64,000 nucleotides of DNA, taken from assembly GCA_965371245.1 (NCBI GenBank), contig CBDUXT010000014.1, forward strand, positions 12,111-76,110, given 5' to 3'. The notes beneath the pieces were generated by a model. It was given only the letters and a program-made list of their open reading frames with translations. It was not told the DNA's origin and made no database searches. A program made the translations under genes and the position numbers. Positions 51,420 to 59,144 of the stretch are shown in pieces. Every line of letters begins with the position of its first letter. The stretch's first letter is position 1. The DNA is from CBDUXT01 sp965371245. Its GTDB lineage: Bacteria; Planctomycetota; Phycisphaerae; UBA1845.

Positions 51420-52261
51420 GTTCTGAGGCCACGCGTGAAAACCACATATTTCGTTAGATCATAGGCTAGGTCGCTAGCCCCAGCCAACTCGCCAGAATCT
51501 GTTGAATCGTGTGACGCGGTATCACCGTCCCGTCCGCCTCGTTCCGCCCGGGACTCGCAATTAGTTGTCTATTCGCGCAGTGGGCTACGTGCAGCGTTTG
51601 TGGCGGTCCGCAGGCAGCCAGGGGATTCAGCGTGCCACGCACTAAGGTCTCGGCGTACTGTCCAGACTATTCGTCCCGGTGGTCAGATCCGACCATAGGC
51701 AACTTCGTCGGAGTTGCACACTGGCCCGCCGCCATCGGTCGACAGAGTACCCGATGAGTACCCGATGAAACCGGTCTTCGACGGTGCTTGATAGTCTCGA
51801 CGGGTCAGGAGTGGTCATTCAAAACCCGCTTTATTTCCTTCAAATCCGCGATTTTGGTTCAAAAACAGCGTTTTTCGGCCTGGGGGAAGGGATATTCGAT
51901 TCCCCCCGCCCGTCAACGCAAGATCTTTCGGCGTCGGCACTTACGCGCGACAAGAAAAGAGTACCCGATGAGCACCTGGTCCCACGGGAATTCGCTCGGT
52001 CTCGGCGGAGTGATCTGGCGACAACCGTCTGGTTCCTGCGAGCCGATGAAAGCAAGCTTGCCGTTTGTGCTTGCGTGGCGACTGCGTTCTCGTCATGCCT
52101 CGCGAGTTTGTCGAGAATCTCGTTGCACTACATTTCGGGTCGAATCAGCACTACAAAGGGCGAAAGATCGACCCGGCGGGAAAGCGGACGAGTGACTGTA
52201 AGTCCTTCTACCACAACATGTTACGAGAAGTCGAAAGCGCCGTAATGTAGTGCCTTGACGT
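51420..52261. other. gene-free stretch at the right border of the island, with a repeated 11-mer
   Basis: About 0.84 kb without a believable gene. GAGTACCCGAT occurs twice in direct tandem (51745-51766) and again at 51959-51969. The related GTACCCGATGAG is at 47105-47116. A T-arm-like text (ATTCGATTCCCCCC at about 51895-51910) occurs on the plus strand but no tRNA can be folded around it. The remainder shows nothing. Confidence 0.5.
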
Positions 52262-52299
<38 letters not shown>

Positions 52300-52390
52300 A
52301 AAGGCAGTTTTCTGCTACATTCTTCCGCTGCGTCTTACTACAATTTCTCGGAAGAGGAACCGAGAACCGTACGCTGGCGGAGTATACCAC

Positions 52391-53366
52391 ATGCCCAAGG
52401 CTGGGCCAAACAAGCGGAAGCGAGTTCCGAAGCTCTCCTTCACGGAGACGCAGGGCATCGGCTGGCACGTCTCGCTTCGAGACCCGGCCACCGGCTCACC
52501 CACTCGCCGCCGTTTCGGCATCCGCGAAAAGAGCCGCGAACCCGGGGCTCGCGTGGCCTACCACCGTTGGCTCGCCGAGTACCTGGAGAACGGGCCACCT
52601 AGACCTCAGGCGAAACGTACCCGTAAGGATGCATGCACTGGGCCTCGTGTGTCAAGGCTCACCCCGAATCGAAAAGTCATTCCCGGCAGCATCATGCACG
52701 TCGCCTCCGGTTTTCTATCCGCCCTTGAAGCTCGCGTCAGGAACCCCGGAGAACCCCGGAGAACCCCGGCGACAAGGCACCATCGCCAAAGCGGTCTACA
52801 AGGACCGCAAGAAGCACATCACCGATTTCCTCGACTTCCTGAACGAGCGACACGGCGAGCGAATGGCGTCCCGCATGAAGATTGCCGACCTTTCCATGGC
52901 CGACGTGGAGGGCTTCAACCAGTGGGCGGTCGGCGAGGAATACTCATCGTCCCAGGTCAACAAGCGGATGCAGATGGTCAAGGGCATCATCGACCGTGCG
53001 GGACGACCCGAACATGGCGGGCAGGTTCTCTCCTGGAACTGGGATTCTCGTGACGTGGCTCACGGCAGACCAAGTGAAGCCAGGACTCTACCCACACGCA
53101 AGCAGCTTCGCTGCGTGCTCGCCGCGTGCGAGCTTCGCGAACGAACGATGGTCTGGTTGCCAATCGGACTTGGCTTTGGCCAGCAGGACCTTGCCAACAT
53201 TCGGGTTGGGCAAATCGACCAAGAGAGCTACGACCTCAGACGGAGCAAGAGGGGCATCGAGCGGTTTGGCTCGACTCCGCCGCTTGTCTGGGCACACATC
53301 AGGGCGTACCTCGCGACAACCTCACGGAAGACCGAAGACCTGCACTTCGTCACACGTCGCGGCTAG
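52391..53366 (+). pseudogene. tyrosine integrase, frameshifted and truncated
   Basis: The N-terminal frame begins MPKAGPNKRKRVPKLSFTE and runs into a 10-bp tandem repeat (52741-52770). The protein then continues in another frame as GTIAKAVYKDRKKHITDFLDFLNERHGERMASRMKIADLSMADVEGFNQW, a SAM-like core-binding domain, and TRKQLRCVLAACELRERTMVWLPIGLGFGQQDLANIRVGQID, the start of the catalytic domain. A TAG at 53364 comes before any RHxxR box or catalytic Tyr. Removing one 10-base unit restores a continuous reading, so repeat expansion explains the frameshift. Next to the broken tRNA-Gly it marks an old integration site. Confidence 0.8.
52741..52770 (+). repeat. 10-bp tandem repeat causing the integrase frameshift
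   Basis: GAACCCCGGA occurs three times in a row (the last ends in C). With two copies the reading ...ARVRNPGEPRRQGTIAK... is continuous; the third copy shifts the frame by one base. Confidence 0.85.
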
Positions 53367-53459
53367 ACGCTCATCAGAACGGCCTGGGGGGGCGGCGCCG
53401 CGGTCACTACGATTCGATGGCTATTTTTCCGGTTCTCCTCCCAAAATATTTTCCGGAGC

Positions 53460-53753
53460 CCGCAGGCGAACATCAAACGCCTGTTTGCAAAGAGCTTCGT
53501 GGCGACCGGGGGTTGCGACTTGCCGGTGTCCGCTGATCGAGCGAGACACCGCGATCTGGGTGTGTGGCAACCGCGTTACTGGGAACACCGTATACGAGAT
53601 GAAACCGACTGGCTTGGTCATCGTGATTACATCCACCTCAACCCGGTCAAACACGGATTGGCGACGGAGCCGCGTGAGTGGAACTGGTCGAGCTTCCACC
53701 GACACGTTCAGCTCGGCTGGTTGGATCCTGACTGGCCGGGCGCCTCAGCCTAA
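53460..53753 (+). mobile_element. RAYT (REP-associated tyrosine transposase) C-terminal fragment
   Basis: The frame reads ANIKRLFAKSFVATGG..., then GVWQPRYWEHRIRDETDWLGHRDYIHLNPVKHGL and WNWSSFHRHVQLG. This is the well-conserved C-terminal half of Y1-type RAYT transposases, with W-x-x-R-Y/F-W-E-H and DYIHxNPVKHGL. The catalytic tyrosine itself normally lies in this HRDYIHLNP region and appears present, but the N-terminal HUH part is missing, replaced by integrase remnants. It is therefore inactive. REP-like hairpins follow 40 bases later. Confidence 0.75.
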
Positions 53754-53792
53754 ACCCTGCCGGAAGCTACCGGTGAATGACGACCCCGTAGA

Positions 53793-53848
53793 TCGGGCGA
53801 TGCCCGACGGTGCCTCATCCGGTCCGTTGATGTCGGGCACAGCCCGAC
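53793..53848. repeat. REP-like paired hairpins
   Basis: TCGGGC-GAT-GCCCGA (53793-53807) and GTCGGGC-ACA-GCCCGAC (53832-53848) are two perfect short hairpins with a shared GCCCGAC core, 40 bases after the RAYT fragment. Paired palindromes beside a RAYT gene are the normal layout of REP/BIME units. The rest of 53849-54110 shows no gene. Confidence 0.65.
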
Positions 53849-54110
53849 CTACGTTTGCGCGCACACGATCGTCGATAGCTGAACCGACCCATCCGTCCCC
53901 CAACCTTGCTGCGTAACGATTGGGCACCCGCGCCCGATGGGGTGAAGCGCGTAGCTGGGAACACGCCTTGGATGCGCTCGCGCCGAGGCGCTCGACTGGA
54001 AGGGGCTTTCCCGAAAGCTCACGGCAGTGCAGAATGCACGTCTGTTACGCCGTCTGAACGAGCCTGGGTAGACCGGACGGCCGTCCCTCTTCGTTTGTTT
54101 GAAAGAGCCG

Positions 54111-54773
54111 ATGATGGAAAACCAAGTAGCTTGTGACAGAGACGCCCTTGTCGAGCGGATTAAGCATGAGCGCGTGAGCGCGATCATTCGTACGGAGGAT
54201 CAGGCTTTGGCGTCCGACGCGATGGCCGCGGCCGTCGCGGGCGGGTTTCGCATGGTCGAGTTCACGCTGACCACGCCCGGGGCGAATGAACTGATCGCCG
54301 CGTTCTGTAAGCACGCAGATCTGCTCGTCGGGGCGGGAACGGTTATGTCGAGAGCGCAGGCTCGTGAGGCCGTGGCGGCCGGTGCGCGCTTTCTGGTCTC
54401 TCCGATCGCGGATGCCGACGTCATCGGTGAGGCGGCCTCGCTGGGCGTTCCGATCATCCCCGGGGCGTACACCCCAACCGAGATGGAAAACGCCCATCGG
54501 TTGGGTGCGGATTTCGTGAAGGTGTTCCCCGCCCCCGCGGGTGGCGTGGACTTTATCAAGGCCGTTCGCGGTCCGTTGCCGCACCTGAAACTCTTCCCCA
54601 CCGCCGGCGTGACGCCGGACAACTTCACCACCTACCTCGATGCCGGCTGCGCGGGCATGGGCTTCGTGCGTTCGCTCTTCGTGCCGTGCGAGCTGGCCAC
54701 GCGATCGCTCGAGGCCGTTCGAGATCGGGCCGCGAAGATTATCGCTCGTCTATCCGCCTGGCGCGCCGAGTAG
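54111..54773 (+). CDS. eda: KDPG/KHG aldolase
   Basis: 220 residues from the ATG at 54111 (a TTG 12 bases earlier is also open). FRMVEFTLTTPGA carries the catalytic Glu, LLVGAGTVMSRAQAREAVAAGARFLVSP the middle strands, GADFVKVFPAPAGG the Schiff-base Lys, and KLFPTAGVTPDNFTTYLDAGCAGMGFV the phosphate site. All features of the class I (alpha/beta)8 2-keto-3-deoxy-6-phosphogluconate aldolase are there; it splits KDPG to pyruvate and glyceraldehyde 3-phosphate in the Entner-Doudoroff or uronate route. No other sugar-acid genes are adjacent, so its pathway partner lies elsewhere. Confidence 0.93.
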   Translation: MMENQVACDRDALVERIKHERVSAIIRTEDQALASDAMAAAVAGGFRMVEFTLTTPGANELIAAFCKHADLLVGAGTVMSRAQAREAVAAGARFLVSPIADADVIGEAASLGVPIIPGAYTPTEMENAHRLGADFVKVFPAPAGGVDFIKAVRGPLPHLKLFPTAGVTPDNFTTYLDAGCAGMGFVRSLFVPCELATRSLEAVRDRAAKIIARLSAWRAE

Positions 54774-55118
54774 AGGCCATCGCGTCGCGAGCCACCACCA
54801 CATCCTAGCCCGATAATCCGAATCCGACTTACCAACCGCGAAGTGTCGATGCAGTCGCGCCCGACGTGCGCTATTGCGGGCCGCCGGGCGGCTGGATTGT
54901 ATGCTTGACTCTGATTGTGGAACCTTTTCTCTTGGCACTTTGTTTCGGGCGCAGTCCAGGGCGATCGGATCGCCGTGGCACGTGGTCCTCGGGCGTTGGC
55001 AAAGGGGAGAAACGTCGGGGGACGCCGCGCGGGCTCCTGCCGGAAGGTTGACAGCGGCGCGTCCGTGAAGATCGCGAGCGCATAGACCGTATTCGTCGGG
55101 CCTGCATTTGGGACTCGT
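54774..55118. other. gene-free intergenic region
   Basis: 345 bases between the aldolase and the HD-GYP gene. No convincing promoter, terminator or small gene is seen; open frames here have random composition. Confidence 0.5.
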
Positions 55119-56528
55119 TTGGTGAGCACGCGGACGAAGCACATTACATTGATCGTGGTCTCGCAGGCGGGCTGTTTGGCAGTCGGGCTGTGGATGCAAA
55201 ACCGCTACATCATCTCATCGGCCCGTTATGCGGCCGAAAAAGAGACCCGCGCCGAGCTGGCGGACCATCTCTCGAACCTATCGGACGCACTCGGCGTCCT
55301 CGATGCGGAGAATCTTTCTCAGGTCGCTGAGTTCGCCGAGCAGCTGCCCCGATGGCCTCTCTCGCGCCATTCCTCAAGCCAAGCGCTGATGGTGACCGAC
55401 GCGCGTTGGATCCCTGTCCTTGTTTCTGAGCCTCTCCGATCCCAAGCCGGTGACACAACAGGGGCACTCAGGTGGGTTCAGGGGGACGGGGAGCAGGAAG
55501 ATGAAGACGGCTTCCTCGTCGGACGGCTAAAGACATCGCATGAAGAGCACGTCGCGGTCGTGCGGGCATTACCCGACGGGCAGGGGTATCTCGTGGCGTT
55601 CCAGTCCGTGAAAGAAGTCGAGGCACGGGCGAACGCCCTGGTCGGCAGGGTCCCGGCGATTGGGATGATGACGCTGGTTTGGACTTGCGCCTTCCTGGGC
55701 GTCATGGTCTATCTGATCGTGGCGCGTCTTCATGACGAGTTGGATCGCGAGCGATCGCAGTCGGCCACGGACGCCCTTCGGCAGACGCAGGATCTCGTCA
55801 GGACAAGGGACGCGGTCATTTTCGGGCTGGCGAAGCTGGCGGAGTCGCGCGATCCGGAAACCGGGATGCATCTCGAACGGATTTCGGTCTACTCCACGAT
55901 GCTCGCGTCCGCGCTCCGCCGCCATCCCGAGTTCCGCCGCGACGTGACGCCGGTCTTTGTTCGCCTGATTGGGATCAGTTCGGCGCTTCACGACATCGGC
56001 AAGGTCAGCGTCGAGGATCGAATCCTTCGTAAGCCCGGTTTGTTGACTCCCAAAGAGCGCTCGGCCATGGAGACCCATGCCGCGCATGGCGGCGACTGCC
56101 TTCGCGAGATCGAACAGCGACTCGGCGGCTCGAATTTCCTTCAGATGGCGACGGAGATCGCCCTCGGCCATCACGAACGGTGGGACGGTCTCGGCTACCC
56201 GCATGGGTTATCCGGGTCGGAAATCCCCTTGTCCGCCCGCATCGTCTCGGTTGTCGATATTTATGACGCCCTGTCCACGCGGCGGCCCTACAAGGACGCC
56301 CAACCGCACGTCGAATGTGTTGAGATTCTTCGCGGGTATTCCGGCACGCGCTTGGATCCGGACCTGGTCAAGGTCTGGCTGACGATCGAACCAAAATTCC
56401 AGACGATCGCCGAACAGTTCGCCGCTCGCGAACGTCGGGCCTCGTCGCCCGATCCTCAAGTCGGCGGCGTTGACATGACGCCACGCGAGGCGGAGCGCAT
56501 CTCGGTGGGTTCTGCCTATAGCGGGTAG
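55119..56528 (+). CDS. membrane sensor HD-GYP cyclic-di-GMP phosphodiesterase
   Basis: 469 residues starting TTG 55119 or GTG 55122. A membrane segment at about 8-26, a periplasmic sensor region to about 180, a second segment at 184-203, then a linker helix and an HD-GYP domain (230-430). The domain has LHDIGKVSVEDRIL (HD at 291-292), ETHAAHGG, ALGHHERWDGLGYPHGLSG (351-366, the GYP motif), and SVVDIYDALSTRRPYK (380-394). All metal and GYP residues are present, so it should hydrolyse cyclic di-GMP (or cGAMP-type nucleotides) in response to an outside signal. The next gene is a degenerate relative. Confidence 0.92.
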   Translation: MVSTRTKHITLIVVSQAGCLAVGLWMQNRYIISSARYAAEKETRAELADHLSNLSDALGVLDAENLSQVAEFAEQLPRWPLSRHSSSQALMVTDARWIPVLVSEPLRSQAGDTTGALRWVQGDGEQEDEDGFLVGRLKTSHEEHVAVVRALPDGQGYLVAFQSVKEVEARANALVGRVPAIGMMTLVWTCAFLGVMVYLIVARLHDELDRERSQSATDALRQTQDLVRTRDAVIFGLAKLAESRDPETGMHLERISVYSTMLASALRRHPEFRRDVTPVFVRLIGISSALHDIGKVSVEDRILRKPGLLTPKERSAMETHAAHGGDCLREIEQRLGGSNFLQMATEIALGHHERWDGLGYPHGLSGSEIPLSARIVSVVDIYDALSTRRPYKDAQPHVECVEILRGYSGTRLDPDLVKVWLTIEPKFQTIAEQFAARERRASSPDPQVGGVDMTPREAERISVGSAYSG

Positions 56529-56613
56529 GCGCGGCAACGATCAGGGCACGGAGCCTTGATTCGTCACACGGCACACCGAAGGGTCGGTGAACCAACGGTG
56601 AGGAGTGACATTG

Positions 56614-57570
56614 ATGAACGTAATGAACCAAAAAGACCGGCGTGCATTCGAGATCATGCTGATCATTGTGACGCTGGGTATGACCGCATTGCTCTACCGC
56701 ATGGGCGGGTACAAGATGGTCGTGCTGAACTTGTTCTACCTCCCGATCGTTCTGAGCGGCTACTACCTGGGCCGGACCAGCGCGGGCGTCCTGGCTTTGC
56801 TCAGCGTCCTCGCCGTGTCGGTCACGGCTTCCTTGGATTCGACCGGGTTCGCCGCCTATCGCACGCCCGTCCTCGTGGGCCTCTCGCTGACGGTGTGGGG
56901 CTCGGCCTTGGCGCTAACCGCGATTCTCGTGGGAACGCTCTGCGACGAACGCAGCAAGACGATCGAAGAACTCCACGTCGCCTATGTCGGCGTCGTTGAA
57001 GTGTTGTCAGCCTATCTCCAAAGCGCCAACCCCAAGGTCAAGGCTCGCAGCACGCGAGTCGCGGAGCTGAGCCAGGGGGTGGCCGAAGCGATGAAGCTTC
57101 CACGCAAGCAAATCGACGACATCCGCGTCGGTGCTCTGCTGTTTGATCTCGGCAACGTCGAGATCACGACGCAGTTGCTCAGCCGGGCGGTCGATACGCT
57201 CGAGGCCAACGCCGGGCGGTCTACCAGTCACACGTTTTCGGGCGTTGAACTGGTACACTCGCTGGGGTCCGTCCTCAAGGGCGCGATGCCGCTGATGCTC
57301 AACCAGGATGACGCCATTCGCGCATGTACCATGGCGGATACGGGGGCGGCCTCGGGTGACGTGCCGCTGGGCGCCAAGATCATCCGGGCCGCTCGCGCGT
57401 ACGACGGCCTGGTGTTCGGCGAGTCGGGTTCGTCGCTTTCGCCGGCAGAAGCCGTCCAGGAGCTTCGCAAGGACATCTCCGGGGATTTTGATCCCGAGGT
57501 TCTGGATGGGATGGTCCGGTTTCTCGGCGTGAGTGGGAAGAACGCTCGACTTGAGCGGACCCTCGCCTGA
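56614..57570 (+). CDS. membrane protein with a degenerate HD-GYP-like domain
   Basis: 318 residues from the ATG at 56614, which has AGGAG eight bases upstream. Four hydrophobic segments fall in residues 13-110 (EIMLIIVTLGMTALLY, LNLFYLPIVLSGYYLG, VLALLSVLAVSVTASL, LVGLSLTVWGSALALTAIL). The remainder aligns in outline with HD-GYP domains, but LLFDLGNVEI (175-184) replaces LLHDIGKVxI, so the metal His and Lys are lost. The GYP loop is missing, and RAARAYDGLVFG stands for VADAYDALTSD. It is likely a non-catalytic partner or sensor for the intact phosphodiesterase encoded just before it. Confidence 0.72.
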   Translation: MNVMNQKDRRAFEIMLIIVTLGMTALLYRMGGYKMVVLNLFYLPIVLSGYYLGRTSAGVLALLSVLAVSVTASLDSTGFAAYRTPVLVGLSLTVWGSALALTAILVGTLCDERSKTIEELHVAYVGVVEVLSAYLQSANPKVKARSTRVAELSQGVAEAMKLPRKQIDDIRVGALLFDLGNVEITTQLLSRAVDTLEANAGRSTSHTFSGVELVHSLGSVLKGAMPLMLNQDDAIRACTMADTGAASGDVPLGAKIIRAARAYDGLVFGESGSSLSPAEAVQELRKDISGDFDPEVLDGMVRFLGVSGKNARLERTLA

Positions 57571-57765
57571 TGCGGCGTTTCGGCGAAGGTTCGTCCGATA
57601 GCCCGCGTGTGATCGACTACGCGGGACGGACCTTGCGGGGGCTCGCTCCGTTTCCGGTCCTACGGGCGGTATGCACCCGGCGGCATGAAAACTCCCCATG
57701 CGAACCTACCGATACAACAGGCGTAGAGGAACGGTTTCTCGGTTTGAGCAATCTCTGGGGTTGGC

Positions 57766-58950
57766 ATGAGCAATTCGCTGCGCCTGTGTCTTTACAACAC
57801 TGAGCCCGACGCCTCGGAATCTCTGAGGACCGCGATCCAGACCCTGAACTTCGTGCGCCTGGTCACGGAAGTTTCGACGCCTCAGGCGCTGTCGGAGGCC
57901 CTGAGCGATAGCAGCATCGCCCTGGTCTTGTTCCACCTCGACCCCGAGTCGAAGGCGGTGATCCCCGTGATCGAACAGGTGTCCGTCCGGCACCCCAAGC
58001 TCGCGCTGATCGCCGCAAGCCACCAGACCAGACCCGCCGCCATCCTTGCGCCGATGCGCGCCGGATGCGACCAGTTCGTTTGTGAACCCATCGACGCCGA
58101 AGATCTCGCCGCAGCCGTGTCGCGCGTGGCCAGCAAGCGGCTCCTGCAGAAGCTCGAGAGCCGATGCATCTGTGTGGCCGGCGGCAGCGGCGGTGCGGGC
58201 ACGACCTCCATCGCGTGCAACCTGGCCTTGGAGATCGCGTCGTTGACTGGACGGGAATGTGCCTTGGTCGATCTTGATCTCCAGTTCGGCAACGTTCCCC
58301 TGAACTTCGATTCCGAGCCGAACTACACGATGCACGACCTGGCCATTGCAGGTTCAGACCTGGACGCCACGTCGCTGAACGCATCGCTCATGGAGCTGCC
58401 CGGAAACGTCCGCATCCTGCCGCGTCCGGAATTGATGGAGCAGATTGACGGCATCTCGCCGGACACGATCCTGCGCGTGATCGAGTTGCTCAAGGAATCA
58501 TTCGAGAATGTTGTCATCGACGTGGCACACTATCTGAATCCATGCACGGTCGCCGCCCTGACGGCGGCGGACGCGGTCCTGGTCGTATGCCAGCTTCTCG
58601 TGCCCAGTATCCGGAACGCGAAGCGGTACTACGACGTCTTGGCGCGGCTCGGCGTGCCCGAGGATCGATTGGAAGTGGTCGTCAATCGAAGCGACGGACG
58701 CAGCGGTCGCGTGACCATCAAGGATCTCGAAGCCACGATCAAAAAGCCCGTTTACGGATGTGTGCCCAATGACTATCAGTTCGTCGCGCGATCGATCGAC
58801 TTTGGTCGCCCCATCGCTTCGCTCGATCACAACAGCCCCGTCCGCGTGGCGATCCGGAAGCTGGCCGAACGAGTGACAACCAAGAGCGAACTCGAACAGA
58901 TCCATGAAGCCGGATCGCGCGGTTTCCTCGGCCGCCTGCTGAGCAAGTAG
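57766..58950 (+). CDS. CpaE/TadZ-like pilus-assembly ATPase homologue
   Basis: 394 residues. Residues 1-125 look like an atypical receiver domain (LVLFHLDPESKAVIPVIEQV...GCDQFVCEPIDAEDLAAAV). Residues 132-390 are a ParA/MinD fold: VAGGSGGAGTTSIACNLALEI (136-156), CALVDLDLQFGNVPLNFD, VVIDVAHYLNPCTVAALTAADAVLVVCQ. In the Walker A position both lysines of KGGxGKT are absent (SGGAGTT), so nucleotide hydrolysis is doubtful. CpaE/TadZ proteins place Flp/Tad pili at the cell pole. No other pilus genes are in the window. The gene follows the two HD-GYP-type genes on the same strand, so a link between cyclic di-GMP and pili is plausible. Confidence 0.82.
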   Translation: MSNSLRLCLYNTEPDASESLRTAIQTLNFVRLVTEVSTPQALSEALSDSSIALVLFHLDPESKAVIPVIEQVSVRHPKLALIAASHQTRPAAILAPMRAGCDQFVCEPIDAEDLAAAVSRVASKRLLQKLESRCICVAGGSGGAGTTSIACNLALEIASLTGRECALVDLDLQFGNVPLNFDSEPNYTMHDLAIAGSDLDATSLNASLMELPGNVRILPRPELMEQIDGISPDTILRVIELLKESFENVVIDVAHYLNPCTVAALTAADAVLVVCQLLVPSIRNAKRYYDVLARLGVPEDRLEVVVNRSDGRSGRVTIKDLEATIKKPVYGCVPNDYQFVARSIDFGRPIASLDHNSPVRVAIRKLAERVTTKSELEQIHEAGSRGFLGRLLSK

Positions 58951-59144
58951 CCTACGAAACCTCGAACGCCCCCTTGTTCGACCGCAAGGCGCTCGCGACT
59001 TCGACCCGTCGCCGAGCCGCATGCTCTAGTTTGCGCGGCGTCTTGGACCCCAAGGCGGACGGGTGGCATGGGCAAACTGGCTTGTCCGCGCACGATGACC
59101 GACGACGAGTCCCGGGTAAGCTACGCTTTCCCGTGGCGCCCATG

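Noticed and set aside
51890..51915. T-arm-like text ATTCGATTCCCCCC as the missing 3' half of the tRNA-Gly
   Set aside because: It lies on the opposite strand from the tRNA fragment and its stem bases do not pair properly; no acceptor strand matches.
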